NCBI GenBank assembly: GCA_027100635.1
Contig: JAMOOQ010000038.1
Coordinates: 22,746-86,745 of the forward strand
Direction: 5' to 3'
Origin: Campylobacteraceae bacterium
GTDB taxonomy: Bacteria; Campylobacterota; Campylobacteria; Campylobacterales; Sulfurovaceae
DNA: 64,000 nt
Shown here: positions 47,267 through 56,036 of the stretch, in pieces
Numbering within the stretch: position 1 is the first letter of the stretch
Layout of the letters: each line of letters starts with the position of its first letter
Made by a program: the position numbers and the translations under genes
The notes under the pieces: model-generated
Database searches by the model: none
Seen by the model: the letters and a program-made list of their open reading frames with translations, nothing else
What the model was told of the DNA's origin: nothing

Positions 47267-47301
47267 TTAGATTCTGAATTTAATTCAGAATGACAAACAA
47301 C
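47267..47301. repeat. Family B repeat, inverted copy of 4438-4473
   Basis: TTAGATTCTGAATTTAATTC with following AGAATGACAAACAAC is nearly the reverse complement of 4438-4473. It stands 13 bases after nadK and forms a perfect 10-bp arm palindrome. The whole gap 47254-47622 has no gene. Confidence 0.65.
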
Positions 47302-47351
47302 CATCTGATGTTATGTAGTTTATATAAATATTTATAATTATCCATCTCTTA

Positions 47352-47420
47352 GGGTACTCACAAGGGGATACCCTTACAGCTAATCAACATTTTGTATAGG
47401 GATAAATCCCTCGGTTACCC
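47352..47420. repeat. Dispersed palindromic repeat, family A
   Basis: GGGTACTCACAAGGGGATAC on the left and ATCCCTCGGTTACCC on the right are imperfect inverted arms, and the left arm is nearly the same as that at 432-460, so both belong to one family. Confidence 0.65.
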
Positions 47421-47487
47421 TTGAATTTTAAAAATAATCTAAATATGCATAACATCAGATTTCAAGATTTCAAGATAACAAACAATT

Positions 47488-47513
47488 GTCATTCCGTGCT
47501 TGACACGGAATCT
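47488..47513. repeat. Family B palindrome
   Basis: GTCATTCCGTG followed by CACGGAAT forms an 8-bp stem (47491-47498 with 47504-47511). The same sequence recurs at 56743-56767. Confidence 0.65.
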
Positions 47514-47622
47514 AAAAATGAGTTTTTAAAGAAGCTCACTCTAAATCTTTTTAAGTCATATCTAAGTAAAACATATATACAATATTAATAATTATTATCA
47601 TAATTAAAAAATAAGGAAAAAT

Positions 47623-48600
47623 ATGTTTAAAAAATTAAGTTTTGCAATTATATTACTTTTTAGTACAAATATTATGGCACAAGAAAAGTTAGATAAATTA
47701 GTTTTAAGTGGACCAATGGCTTCGGTTTCTCATCCACTTTTTTATATGATAGAGAGTGGTGCATTAAAAGATGTGGCAAAAAAAGTTAAATTTAGATTAT
47801 GGAAGAGTCCTGATGAACTTAGAGCTTTTACATTAAGAGGTGGAGCTGATTTTATTGCAGTGCCAACAAATGTTGGTGCAAATCTTTATAATAAAGGTGT
47901 AGATATAAAGCTTTTAAATGTTTCGGTTTGGGGGATATTAGGTATTTTAACACGAGATAAAACTAAAAAATTACTAAAAGATTTTGTTGGATGTGAAATT
48001 GCTATGCCATTTCGTGCAGATATGCCTGATATTATTTTTGAAGAGATTGTAAAAGCTCAAGGTTTAGAGCCTAAAAAAGATTTTAAACTAAGATATTTAA
48101 ACTCTCCAATTGATGCAATGCAGATGTTGATTTTAAGACGAGTAGACCATGCACTTTTGGCAGAACCTGCTACCTCTATAGCATTGCGTAAAACTGGCTC
48201 ATACCCACTTAAACTTGTTGCTCCTGATTTGTATAGAAGTAATATGTTAGAACAAGAGTGGGGTAAAACATTTAAAGTTGAAACAAAAATTCCAGAAGCA
48301 GGAATGGCTGTTGTAGGTGATATATTAAAAAATGAAGAAGTAATAGAAAGATTTCAACAAGAGTATACGAAAGCATTAAACTGGTATAAAACTCACCCAA
48401 AAGAAGCAGGTGAATTAGCTGTTAAATATGTAAAAATGTTGGATGCTGATGGTGTTGCTGATAGTATACAATTTGTTCAGTTAGATGATGTTAAAGCAAA
48501 AGATGCTAAAAAAGATTTAGAGTTTTTCTTTAATGTGTTAAAAAAGAATAATCCAAAAACTATAGGTGGTAAATTACCTGATGAAAATTTTTACTATTAA
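47623..48600 (+). CDS. Periplasmic NMT1/SsuA-type substrate-binding protein
   Basis: A 325-residue exported binding protein. After the signal peptide (1-19, ending IMAQ) the mature protein follows the NMT1/THI5-like pattern seen in ABC systems for sulfonates, nitrate or thiamine precursors: SGPMASVSHPLFYMIESGAL, LRGGADFIAVPTNVGANLYNKG, FVGCEIAMPFRADMPDII, and RRVDHALLAEPATSIALRK. There is no ATPase or permease gene next to it, so it may work with components elsewhere. The substrate cannot be told. Precedes a diheme cytochrome gene by 78 bases with its own -10 box between. Confidence 0.85.
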   Translation: MFKKLSFAIILLFSTNIMAQEKLDKLVLSGPMASVSHPLFYMIESGALKDVAKKVKFRLWKSPDELRAFTLRGGADFIAVPTNVGANLYNKGVDIKLLNVSVWGILGILTRDKTKKLLKDFVGCEIAMPFRADMPDIIFEEIVKAQGLEPKKDFKLRYLNSPIDAMQMLILRRVDHALLAEPATSIALRKTGSYPLKLVAPDLYRSNMLEQEWGKTFKVETKIPEAGMAVVGDILKNEEVIERFQQEYTKALNWYKTHPKEAGELAVKYVKMLDADGVADSIQFVQLDDVKAKDAKKDLEFFFNVLKKNNPKTIGGKLPDENFYY

Positions 48601-48645
48601 AATAATATAATTATATTATATAATAAAGTTTATATGTACTTATGA

Positions 48646-48651
48646 TATAAT
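48646..48651 (+). promoter_or_regulatory. Extended -10 promoter of the diheme cytochrome gene
   Basis: TATAAT at 48646-48651 with TG two bases before it, about 27 bases before ATG 48679. A+T-rich upstream region without a -35 box. Confidence 0.5.
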
Positions 48652-48678
48652 TTTAAAAATAGATTAAAGGTTTATCAA

Positions 48679-49413
48679 ATGAGATTAAAAAAGATTATGG
48701 TTCTATCATTATTTACAGCTTCTATTCTTCAAGCTAATACAGGGGAAGAGTTATTTAAAAATCATTGTTCAAGTTGTCATTCAGAAATATTAGGTGTTGA
48801 TGAATCAGGTGGAAAGGTTACCAATATATATGGAGCACCATATGTAAAAGATGTTGTTAAAAAATTAAAAGAGGAGACTAAAACTCAAGATGAATTTGTA
48901 TCTTTTATTAAAGATTATATTAATATACCATCTAAAAGAAAATCTCTTTATGGTAAAAGAGCAATTAAACAATTTGGTCTTATGCCTTCTTTAAGTGGTC
49001 TATTAAGTGATAAAGAATCAACTAAATTAGCTACTTATTTATATAATGATATTATTAAAAAAGAAGTAAAGATAGAAAAGATAAAAAAACTTGTAAAAAA
49101 ACAGGGGTTATTTGAAACTTACTGTTCAAGTTGTCATTCAGAAGTATTAGGTGTTGATGAATCAGGTGGAAAGGTTACCAATATATATGGAGCACCATAT
49201 GTAAAAGATATTGTTAAAAAATTAAAAGAGGAAACAAAAACTCAAGATGAATTTGTATCTTTTATTAAAGATTATATTAATATACCATCAAAAAGAAAAT
49301 CTCTTTACAGTAAAAAAGCAATTAAACAATTTGGTCTTATGCCATCTTTAAATGGTGTATTAAGTGATAAAGAGATAACTCAATTGGCTAATGATTTATA
49401 TAAAAAATATTAA
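48679..49413 (+). CDS. Periplasmic diheme c-type cytochrome, internally duplicated
   Basis: A 244-residue exported protein with signal peptide (1-20) and two almost identical c-type domains, each with CSSCH (Cys30/33-His34 and Cys149/152-His153). Between the heme site and the end of each copy the sequences agree at nearly every residue (GVDESGGKVTNIYGAPYVKD, KETKTQDEFVSF, SKRKSLY), including the Met of FGLMPSL that is a likely sixth heme ligand. The DNA is also nearly identical, so the duplication is recent. Role in periplasmic electron transfer; donor and acceptor unknown. The NifU-like gene follows 13 bases after the stop. Confidence 0.88.
   Translation: MRLKKIMVLSLFTASILQANTGEELFKNHCSSCHSEILGVDESGGKVTNIYGAPYVKDVVKKLKEETKTQDEFVSFIKDYINIPSKRKSLYGKRAIKQFGLMPSLSGLLSDKESTKLATYLYNDIIKKEVKIEKIKKLVKKQGLFETYCSSCHSEVLGVDESGGKVTNIYGAPYVKDIVKKLKEETKTQDEFVSFIKDYINIPSKRKSLYSKKAIKQFGLMPSLNGVLSDKEITQLANDLYKKY
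48766..49380. repeat. Direct duplication of about 258 bp inside the diheme cytochrome
   Basis: Bases 48766-49023 and 49123-49380 are near-identical direct repeats with a period of 357 bases (119 codons). Only scattered, mostly third-position differences separate them, for example GAGGAGACT against GAGGAAACA. About 100 unique bases lie between. Confidence 0.9.
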
Positions 49414-49426
49414 TCAAGGATAATAT

Positions 49427-49780
49427 ATGCAGTTTTTAGATGAAGATATATATCAAGCAGTAGAAAATAATTTAGATAAAGTAAGTAGTTATGTTAATTC
49501 TCATGGAGGAGGGATAAAGCTACTTGGGGTAAAGAATGGCACAGTATATATAGAACTTATAGGTACTTGCCATGGTTGTTCTATGAGTATTATGACTACT
49601 AAAATGGTGGTTCAAAGAGAATTAAGAGTTTTAATACATCCTTCGTTAAATGTGATAAATGTAGATGGAACTCCAGAGAATGTATTACCAGAGGAATTCT
49701 ATACTAAGGTTGAAGCTGATAGTATGGAACAAGAAAATAAAAATACAATTGTACAAAAAGTTACAAATTTATTTAAATAA
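49427..49780 (+). CDS. NifU-like Fe-S scaffold domain protein
   Basis: A 117-residue protein consisting of a NifU C-terminal (Nfu) domain. The Fe-S ligands are in GTCHGCSMS (CxxC, about 45-49), preceded by the typical SYVNSHGGGIKLLGVKNG and followed by the helix RELRVLIHP. The final 40 residues are a charged tail. Such proteins carry [4Fe-4S] clusters for delivery to target enzymes. Follows the diheme cytochrome gene by 13 bases, and precedes a tiny Cys protein and trmO, so these four may share a transcript. Confidence 0.9.
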   Translation: MQFLDEDIYQAVENNLDKVSSYVNSHGGGIKLLGVKNGTVYIELIGTCHGCSMSIMTTKMVVQRELRVLIHPSLNVINVDGTPENVLPEEFYTKVEADSMEQENKNTIVQKVTNLFK

Positions 49781-49797
49781 GATAAAGAGGATAAGAT

Positions 49798-49953
49798 ATG
49801 GCAGAAAAAATATTAGCATGTGATAATGAAAAATGTTTAAAAAGTGACGAGTGTGAAAGATATAGACTTTTTAAGGCTGGGGCAAAAGAGTATAAAACTC
49901 ATAATGGTAATCCAGATAAGGGTTGTGGAAAGTTTATAAAAAAAACCAAATAG
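49798..49953 (+). CDS. 51-residue cysteine-containing small protein
   Basis: ATG 49798 follows AAAGAGGATAAG and opens a 51-codon frame that ends TAG at 49951-49953, with the trmO ATG directly after it. The peptide has four Cys (two in ACDNEKCLK, one in SDECERY, one in KGCGKF) and is basic and polar with no hydrophobic segment. Four Cys suggest a metal or Fe-S site, and the neighbouring Nfu gene fits that. The tight packing between two real genes and the clear ribosome site make it a real gene. Family not recognised. Confidence 0.75.
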   Translation: MAEKILACDNEKCLKSDECERYRLFKAGAKEYKTHNGNPDKGCGKFIKKTK

Positions 49954-50445
49954 ATGAATATAAATTTAAAACAGATAGCTACAATAAATTCTCCTTTTTG
50001 TAGCTTAGAAAATATGCCTATTCAACCAAAAGGTGCAAAAGAGACAATTGCAACAATAGAATTTAAAAAAGAGTTTCAAGATGGACTTAAAGATTTAAAT
50101 GGTTTTAGTCATATCTATTTGATATATTATTTTCATAAAGTTAAAGAGCATAAACTTCAAGTTGTACCATTTAATGATTTGACAAATACACTAAGAGGAG
50201 TATTTTCTACAAGAACTCCAATGCACCCAAATAGTATAGGACTCTCTGTTGTTGAGTTAATTGATGTAAAAGAGAATATTGTAACTATAAAAGGTATTGA
50301 TATTTTGGATGGTACACCACTTCTTGATATTAAACCTTATATTGAAAATTTTGATAAAATTGATGGTGTTACTAAATCAGGCTGGATGAAATCAAATTCC
50401 AATGAGGTTTCTAATAAAAGATCAGATGATAGATTTACTAAATAG
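49954..50445 (+). CDS. trmO: tRNA (t6A37)-N6-methyltransferase TrmO
   Basis: SAM-dependent methylation of the N6-threonylcarbamoyl group at A37 of some tRNAs. The 163-residue protein is a single TsaA/UPF0066 domain with QIATINSPF at the start, GFSHIYLIYYFHK, the signature GVFSTRTPMHPNSIGLSVVE, and DILDGTPLLDIKPYI. The C-terminal extension of proteobacterial TrmO is missing, which is common for short forms. The start codon directly follows the stop of the small Cys gene. Confidence 0.93.
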   Translation: MNINLKQIATINSPFCSLENMPIQPKGAKETIATIEFKKEFQDGLKDLNGFSHIYLIYYFHKVKEHKLQVVPFNDLTNTLRGVFSTRTPMHPNSIGLSVVELIDVKENIVTIKGIDILDGTPLLDIKPYIENFDKIDGVTKSGWMKSNSNEVSNKRSDDRFTK

Positions 50446-50503
50446 GTTTTCTTCAAAATAGTAAATACCTTAGAATTAGAATATAAATAACCTTCAAAGG
50501 GAA

Positions 50504-50529
50504 GAGCAATCATAAGGGATTGCCTCTAT
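50504..50529. repeat. Half copy of family A repeat
   Basis: GAGCAATCATAAGGGATTGCC matches the left arm of the family (compare 27267-27290). It lies between trmO and rhlE. The rest of 50446-50810 is A+T-rich leader without a gene; TACAAT at 50717-50722 could be the rhlE -10 box. Confidence 0.5.
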
Positions 50530-50810
50530 ATGATGTTATTCCCCGATTGTTAGTAGTAATAATTTCTTTAACTACAGGATTTATTCTTGATATAAATATA
50601 GGTATTTTTGAAGACAAAGGTACAGAAGAAAGGAATACTTATCCCTTAGTTCTTGGTTATCCCTTTTGTAGACATCCTAAATTTATATTTTTATCAAGTA
50701 AACATTTATATTATGCTACAATATGCTTAAAATTTAGGTGTTCTTCGTTTTATACTTCTTCGATTATTAACTTATATATTTTATTCATATTAAAAAAGGT
50801 ATTATCAATT

Positions 50811-52103
50811 ATGTCATTTTCTACACTAGGGTTATCAGAGCCTATACTAAAATCAATAAAAGAGCAAGGTTATACTACACCTACTCCTGTTCAAAAACAA
50901 GCTATTCCCATTATACTCAATGGTGATGATGTCCTAGCAGGGGCTCAAACTGGTACAGGTAAGACTGCTGGATTTACTCTACCTCTACTTGAAAAACTCT
51001 CTAAATTACCCAAAAATAAAGGTAAGAGAAGAGTTCGTGCTTTGATACTTACTCCTACTCGTGAATTAGCAGCTCAAGTGGCTCAAAGTGTTAAAATATA
51101 TGGTACACACCTGCCTTTTACATCTACTGTTATTTTTGGTGGTGTGGGGATAAATCCACAGATTAATATACTGAAAAAAGGTGTAGATATTATTATCGCA
51201 ACTCCTGGGCGATTATTAGATCTTATGAATCAAAGAATGGTAGATTTATCTAGCGTTGATACTCTAATACTTGATGAGGCAGATAGAATGTTGGATATGG
51301 GGTTTATCAATGATATTAAAAAAATATTAGCTAAACTGCCAAAACAGAGACAAAATCTACTATTTTCTGCTACTTTTTCTAATGATATTAAAAGATTAGC
51401 TGATGGATTATTAAATTCACCAAAAAATATAGAGGTAGCTAGACGAAATACATCAGCAGAGACTATTGCACAAAAAGTATATCCTGTAGATTGTAAACGC
51501 AAAAAAGAGCTTTTAGTGGAGCTTATCAAAAGAGAGAAGTGGAGTCAAGTTTTAGTTTTTACAAGAACAAAACATGGAGCTAACAAGCTTACAGAATATC
51601 TTGGAAACTCTATGATAAATGCAGCAGCTATTCATGGAAACAAAAGTCAAAGTGCAAGAACTAAAGCCTTGGCAAACTTTAAAGATGGCTCTATAAGAGT
51701 ACTTGTAGCTACAGATATTGCAGCAAGAGGTATAGATATAGACCAACTCCCTCATGTTGTCAATTTTGAGCTTCCAAGTGTGGCAGAGGATTATGTACAC
51801 CGTATAGGTAGAACAGGTCGTGCAGGTAATGTAGGTGAAGCAGTTTCTCTTGTATGTATTGATGAACATATCATACTTAAAGGTATAGAAAAGCTTATCA
51901 AAAAAAATATACCCAAAGAGATAGTAGATGGTTATAGACCAGACCCATCTATCAAAGCCGAACCTATACAAAAGAAGAGAGGACAAAGAGGAGGAAATAG
52001 AGGCAACAACTCTAATTCAAGAAATAAAAATAGAAGAAAAAGTAACAGTGATTCATCACCTCATCAAAATCATAGACGAAGTGGTGGAGAGCATAAGAAA
52101 TAG
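50811..52103 (+). CDS. rhlE: DEAD-box RNA helicase RhlE
   Basis: ATP-dependent RNA helicase for ribosome assembly and RNA turnover. From ATG 50811 the protein has 430 residues: Q motif [13 protein letters not shown], motif [11 protein letters not shown], Ia [14 protein letters not shown] in [20 protein letters not shown], then RGIDI and [10 protein letters not shown]. The C-terminus (about 375-430) is a basic Arg/Asn/Ser-rich RNA-binding tail. The open frame upstream (to 50520) is leader, not protein, as it is rich in Cys, Tyr and Phe and unlike any helicase. A perfect hairpin terminator follows. Confidence 0.95.
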   Translation: MSFSTLGLSEPILKSIKEQGYTTPTPVQKQAIPIILNGDDVLAGAQTGTGKTAGFTLPLLEKLSKLPKNKGKRRVRALILTPTRELAAQVAQSVKIYGTHLPFTSTVIFGGVGINPQINILKKGVDIIIATPGRLLDLMNQRMVDLSSVDTLILDEADRMLDMGFINDIKKILAKLPKQRQNLLFSATFSNDIKRLADGLLNSPKNIEVARRNTSAETIAQKVYPVDCKRKKELLVELIKREKWSQVLVFTRTKHGANKLTEYLGNSMINAAAIHGNKSQSARTKALANFKDGSIRVLVATDIAARGIDIDQLPHVVNFELPSVAEDYVHRIGRTGRAGNVGEAVSLVCIDEHIILKGIEKLIKKNIPKEIVDGYRPDPSIKAEPIQKKRGQRGGNRGNNSNSRNKNRRKSNSDSSPHQNHRRSGGEHKK

Positions 52104-52140
52104 AAATTTCTATATATTAGTGAGTGTATAGTGGCGATAT

Positions 52141-52172
52141 ATTGAACAGAACTCTCTTACTGTTCAATTTTT
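52141..52172 (+). terminator. Rho-independent terminator of rhlE
   Basis: ATTGAACAG (52141-52149) and CTGTTCAAT (52160-52168) form a perfect 9-bp stem with a 10-base loop, followed by TTTTTACTTTTAT. It starts 38 bases after the rhlE stop codon. Confidence 0.8.
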
Positions 52173-52399
52173 ACTTTTATGCTATATATAAAATCGGAAA
52201 AAAGAGAACAGGAGTAATAATATGCCAACAAAATTAAAAATGGTATAATACAATATGAGATATATAACAGACTGCAATAAAGAGATAATTGAAGCTTTAG
52301 AAGTTATTGTTATATTTAGAAAATAGGATTTTTGTTATAAATTGCTATTTTTTGATGTTTTGTTGAAATTTAATTATTTTATTATTGTTTTGGAGGTGG

Positions 52400-52453
52400 A
52401 TGTTTTTAAAATTAGTTGGGGTGGCTTTTAAATTTTTTTTATATTTACTTTAA
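52400..52453 (+). other. 17-codon hydrophobic ORF with ribosome site (doubtful)
   Basis: In the gap 52173-52517 GGAGG stands 3 bases before ATG 52400, which opens 17 codons for a hydrophobic peptide (MFLKLVGVAFKFFLYLL). It could be a small membrane peptide, a leader, or chance. A 23-codon open frame after ATG 52255, preceded by TATAAT at 52245, is also visible but has no ribosome site. I see no other gene in this gap. Confidence 0.2.
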
Positions 52454-52517
52454 CTTATATTTTGCTATCATACTTAAATAAAAATATTATAAAGAAGTTA
52501 TAAAGGAATTAAAAATA

Positions 52518-53759
52518 ATGAGATTTTCACAAATACTAATACCAACAACTAAAGAGACTCCAAATGATGCCTCTTTGGTTAGTCATATATATTTAATTCG
52601 TGCAGGATTTATTCAAGGATATAGTTCAGGATTATATAATTTTTTACCCCTTGGAAAAATAGTCTTAGATAAAGTACGAGCTGTGGTTAAAGATGAACTA
52701 GATAAAGCAGGAGCTATGGAGGTTAGTTTAGGGTTTGTAACTCCATCATCTTTTTGGAAAGAGAGTGGAAGAATAGAGAAATATGGTAAAGAGCTTTTAA
52801 GATTTGAAGATAGACATGGTGCAGAATTTTTATTGTCTCCAACTAATGAAGAATCTATGGTAAACCTTGTAAAAGGGAGTGTAAAGAGTTATAAGAATTT
52901 ACCTCTTAATCTATATCAGATTAACTTAAAGTTTAGAGATGAGATTAGACCACGATTTGGACTTATGCGTGGGCGAGAGTTTTTGATGAAAGATGCTTAT
53001 AGTTTTCATATTGATAATGAAGATATGCTAAGAGAATTTAATCTAATGGAAGATACTTATAGTAGAATATTTACAAGACTTGGGCTTGACTTTAGAATAG
53101 TTGAAGCTGATAGTGGAGCTATCGGTGGAAGTGGAAGTAAAGAGTTTATGATTTTGGCTGATAGTGGAGAAGATACTATAAAAGTTTGTGAAAGTTGTAG
53201 TTATGGGGCAAATATTGAGGTGGAAACTGGTGAAGTTTGTCCTAAATGTAACTCAAAACTAAATGAAACTAAAGGGATAGAAGCTGGGCATATATTTCAA
53301 TTAGGAACACAATATTCTGATGCGTTAGATGCAAATTTTTTGGATAATAATGGTAAAGCTCAACCATTTGTAATGGGTACTTATGGAATTGGGGTAAGCC
53401 GATTATTAGCAGGGATTATTGAACAAAACCATGATGATAAAGGTTGTATATGGACAAAAGAGTCTACTCCATTTAGTGTTGAGATTATAATCTCTAATAT
53501 TAAAAAAAAGGAAGAGGTGGTAGAGGCAACAAAACTATATGATGAGTTAAAATCAAAAGGTATTGATGTCTTACTTGATGATAGAAGAGATAGATTTGGG
53601 GCAAAAATTAAAGATTTTGAGCTTATTGGGATTCCAACAGCTGTGGTGATTGGAAAAAAATTAGGTGATAAGTTGGTTGAAATTGTGGATAGAAGAACAT
53701 TAGAAAAAACAGAGATTGAGCTTGATAATTTGCTTGATGAAGTTTTAAAGAGAGTATAG
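52518..53759 (+). CDS. proS: Prolyl-tRNA synthetase lacking the INS editing domain
   Basis: Class II synthetase that charges tRNA-Pro. Motif 1 ([17 protein letters not shown]), motif 2 ([30 protein letters not shown]) and motif 3 ([15 protein letters not shown]) are present, as is the C-terminal anticodon domain. But the protein has 413 residues against about 570 in bacterial-type ProS. The 160-residue INS (YbaK-like) domain that removes Ala from tRNA-Pro should lie between YGANIE and CPKC; here the two halves join directly at about residue 235. The loop PTHEE has Asn for His (PTNEE, 108-112). The frame is intact. fxsA starts right after its stop. Ribosome site AAAGGAATT before ATG 52518. Confidence 0.93.
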   Translation: MRFSQILIPTTKETPNDASLVSHIYLIRAGFIQGYSSGLYNFLPLGKIVLDKVRAVVKDELDKAGAMEVSLGFVTPSSFWKESGRIEKYGKELLRFEDRHGAEFLLSPTNEESMVNLVKGSVKSYKNLPLNLYQINLKFRDEIRPRFGLMRGREFLMKDAYSFHIDNEDMLREFNLMEDTYSRIFTRLGLDFRIVEADSGAIGGSGSKEFMILADSGEDTIKVCESCSYGANIEVETGEVCPKCNSKLNETKGIEAGHIFQLGTQYSDALDANFLDNNGKAQPFVMGTYGIGVSRLLAGIIEQNHDDKGCIWTKESTPFSVEIIISNIKKKEEVVEATKLYDELKSKGIDVLLDDRRDRFGAKIKDFELIGIPTAVVIGKKLGDKLVEIVDRRTLEKTEIELDNLLDEVLKRV

Positions 53760-54176
53760 ATGATATTTATTTTTCCTCTATTGCTTCTTGAACTGTTTAT
53801 ATCTATGAAAGTGGGAATGGTTATAGGGTTTGGATATAGTGTAATTTGGATTTTAGCATCTTTCTTGATTGGAATGGGGCTTATTAAATATTCTTATGTT
53901 AGTATACTTCAAGCAACAGACTTTATGAAAAAAGGAAAAATAGACATAAAAATTTTCTATAAATCTAATATGTCTTATCTTTTAGGTGCTATATTATTGA
54001 TAGTTCCAGGGGTTTTAACGGATTCTTTTGGGGTACTTTCACTAATATATACATTATATTTACATTTAATTGCTAAAATAACACCAGAAAATAAAAAAAC
54101 AAATTTTAAGGAGAGTGATGATGTCATTGATGTCGAAATTATTAACAGTAGCAGTGATAGCAACAGTAGGAGTTAA
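53760..54176 (+). CDS. FxsA-like inner membrane protein
   Basis: A 138-residue membrane protein with three to four hydrophobic segments. The family features are IFPLLLLELFISMKVG at the start and AILLIVPGVLTDSFG in the third segment. E. coli FxsA suppresses F exclusion of phage T7 when overexpressed; the normal role is unclear. The C-terminal tail is polar (DVIDVEIINSSSDSNSRS). The start follows directly on the proS stop. The following thioredoxin-like gene starts inside its last 20 codons in another frame. Confidence 0.85.
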   Translation: MIFIFPLLLLELFISMKVGMVIGFGYSVIWILASFLIGMGLIKYSYVSILQATDFMKKGKIDIKIFYKSNMSYLLGAILLIVPGVLTDSFGVLSLIYTLYLHLIAKITPENKKTNFKESDDVIDVEIINSSSDSNSRS

Positions 54177-55023
54177 TGCAGATACAAATACAACAAAAGT
54201 AAATTCAGAGGCAGAGTTAAATAAAAGCTTAATTAAATATGTTAAGCGACATGTGATTAAAAATAGAAGTGTCAAAGTTCAGGATATTAAAATCTTAGAA
54301 AAAAGAGAAGTTGCCGAACTAAAAGGTTGGAGTGTACTTCTTACAAATATAGATATTAACTATAAAGATAAAAATATTACTGTTCCAGAGATGATGTTTA
54401 TTAAAGATGGTATAGTGGCACCTGCTTTGGTTGATTTAAAAACAGGTAAAAATTATAGAAATGAGATTAGACCAAATGCTTCTGATGATTTGTATAACAA
54501 AGAGCATCTTCTTTATGGAAATGCAAATGCAAAACATAAGATTATTATATTCTCAGATCCACAATGTCCATTTTGTCAAGATATTGTGCCTGGTATATTG
54601 AAAGCAGGAAGAGATAATCCAGCACTTTTTGCAGTATATTACTATCATTTACCATTGTTAAATATTCATCCCGTCTCAGTTGTTCTTACAAAAGCTATGC
54701 ATGTGGCTCAGCATAAAGGTAAGTTAGATGTATTAGAGAAAATTTATGCAATGAAAATCAAACTACAAGAGAAAGATGAGGCTAAAATTATAGCTGAAAT
54801 TAAAAAGCAAACTGGTTTTATTGTAACGAAAGAGGAACTTAATGCAAAATCTGTAAAAGATGCTCTAATATCTGATGAAAAAATAGCTTCAAAAATGATG
54901 GTATCAGGTACTCCTACAATCTATTTGGATGGGAAATGGGATAAAAGAAGATATGGTTATGAGGCATTTTTACCAAAACCAAAACCAGTATCAGCAACAG
55001 CAAATGCACCAAAAACTAAATAG
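54121..55023 (+). CDS. Periplasmic DsbC/DsbG-like thioredoxin protein
   Basis: A 300-residue exported protein with signal peptide (about 1-19, ending GVNA), an N-terminal domain of about 90 residues (dimerisation-like) and a thioredoxin-fold domain. The active site is SDPQCPFCQDI (Cys-Pro-Phe-Cys), the cis-Pro loop is VSGTPTIYLDG. Overall the layout fits a disulfide isomerase or DsbA-like oxidase rather than a cytosolic thioredoxin. ATG 54121 is 7 bases after AAGGAG and lies inside fxsA; ATG 54118 and GTG 54115 are alternatives. hemC follows 8 bases after the stop. Confidence 0.85.
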   Translation: MSLMSKLLTVAVIATVGVNADTNTTKVNSEAELNKSLIKYVKRHVIKNRSVKVQDIKILEKREVAELKGWSVLLTNIDINYKDKNITVPEMMFIKDGIVAPALVDLKTGKNYRNEIRPNASDDLYNKEHLLYGNANAKHKIIIFSDPQCPFCQDIVPGILKAGRDNPALFAVYYYHLPLLNIHPVSVVLTKAMHVAQHKGKLDVLEKIYAMKIKLQEKDEAKIIAEIKKQTGFIVTKEELNAKSVKDALISDEKIASKMMVSGTPTIYLDGKWDKRRYGYEAFLPKPKPVSATANAPKTK

Positions 55024-55031
55024 TATATTAT

Positions 55032-55991
55032 ATGAAAGAATTAATAATTGCAACAAGAGCCAGTGATTTGGCTCTTTGGCAAGCATATCATATACAAGAT
55101 AGAATTGAGGCAACTTTTCCAGATATTAAAGTTAAAATCAATAAAATAGTAAGTAATGGTGATAAAATTCTTGATAAACCATTAGCACTTATTGGTGGTA
55201 AAGGTCATTTTACAAAAGAGCTTGAAGATGCTATTTTAGCAGGAGAAGCACATCTTGCAGTTCATTCTTTAAAAGATGTACCAACTTATATTCCAAACGG
55301 ATTAGAGCTTGTAGCTATTACAAAAAGGCAAGATCAAAGAGATGTTTTTTTATCTCATAAATATAAATCTCTTAAAGCACTTCCAAAAGGTGCAGTAGTA
55401 GGTACAACAAGTCTAAGAAGACGGATGCAAATAGCTAAAATTCGTCCTGACTTGATACTTAAAGATTTAAGAGGTAATGTAAATACGCGTCTTAGGAAAT
55501 TAGCAGAGGGGCAATATGATGCAATAATCTTAGCATATATTGGACTGAAAAGATTAGATTTACTAAAAGATATACCATTTACTAAAAAATTAAAACTCCA
55601 TAAGATGATACCTCCAATGGGTCAAGCAGCTTTGGGTATAGAGATTGTAACTAATAATGATAAAGTTCGTGAAATTGCAATGACTCTTAACGACTCAGAT
55701 ACTTTTCTTTGTACTAAAATGGAGAGAGACTTTATTAGTAAAATTGGTGCTGGATGTTCTGCTCCTGTGGCTTGTAATGCTACCATAGATGAGGATGTAA
55801 TTAATCTTGAAGCTATGATAGGTTATCCTGATGGAACTAATATTATGTATAAAACTTTAACTGCATTAATTTCTCATTGTGATGAGTTAGGCTCAAGATT
55901 GGCAGATGATTTTATATTGGATGGTGCAATAGAAATTTTAGAAAAAGCAGAATCTATAGCATTTAAAGATGAGATGCCTCAACGAATTTAG
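55032..55991 (+). CDS. hemC: Porphobilinogen deaminase (hydroxymethylbilane synthase)
   Basis: Joins four porphobilinogens into hydroxymethylbilane in heme synthesis. The 319 residues contain IATRASDLALWQA, GGKGHFTKELEDAIL, AVHSLKDVP, GTTSLRRRMQI and LRGNVNTRLRK, and the cofactor Cys in IGAGCSAPVA that carries the dipyrromethane. In C. jejuni the order hemA-proS-fxsA-like-hemC-ubiD is, as I recall, the related neighbourhood; hemA and ubiD are missing here. Last gene before an 844-base gap. Confidence 0.97.
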   Translation: MKELIIATRASDLALWQAYHIQDRIEATFPDIKVKINKIVSNGDKILDKPLALIGGKGHFTKELEDAILAGEAHLAVHSLKDVPTYIPNGLELVAITKRQDQRDVFLSHKYKSLKALPKGAVVGTTSLRRRMQIAKIRPDLILKDLRGNVNTRLRKLAEGQYDAIILAYIGLKRLDLLKDIPFTKKLKLHKMIPPMGQAALGIEIVTNNDKVREIAMTLNDSDTFLCTKMERDFISKIGAGCSAPVACNATIDEDVINLEAMIGYPDGTNIMYKTLTALISHCDELGSRLADDFILDGAIEILEKAESIAFKDEMPQRI

Positions 55992-56036
55992 AATTAACTT
56001 CTAAAGGAAATGGGCAACTATAAGGAAATTTTGTTC

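Noticed and set aside
50520..50810. N-terminal extension of rhlE
   Set aside because: It lacks a ribosome site, is rich in Tyr, Phe and Cys, and no RhlE has such a domain. ATG 50811 starts the usual RhlE sequence.
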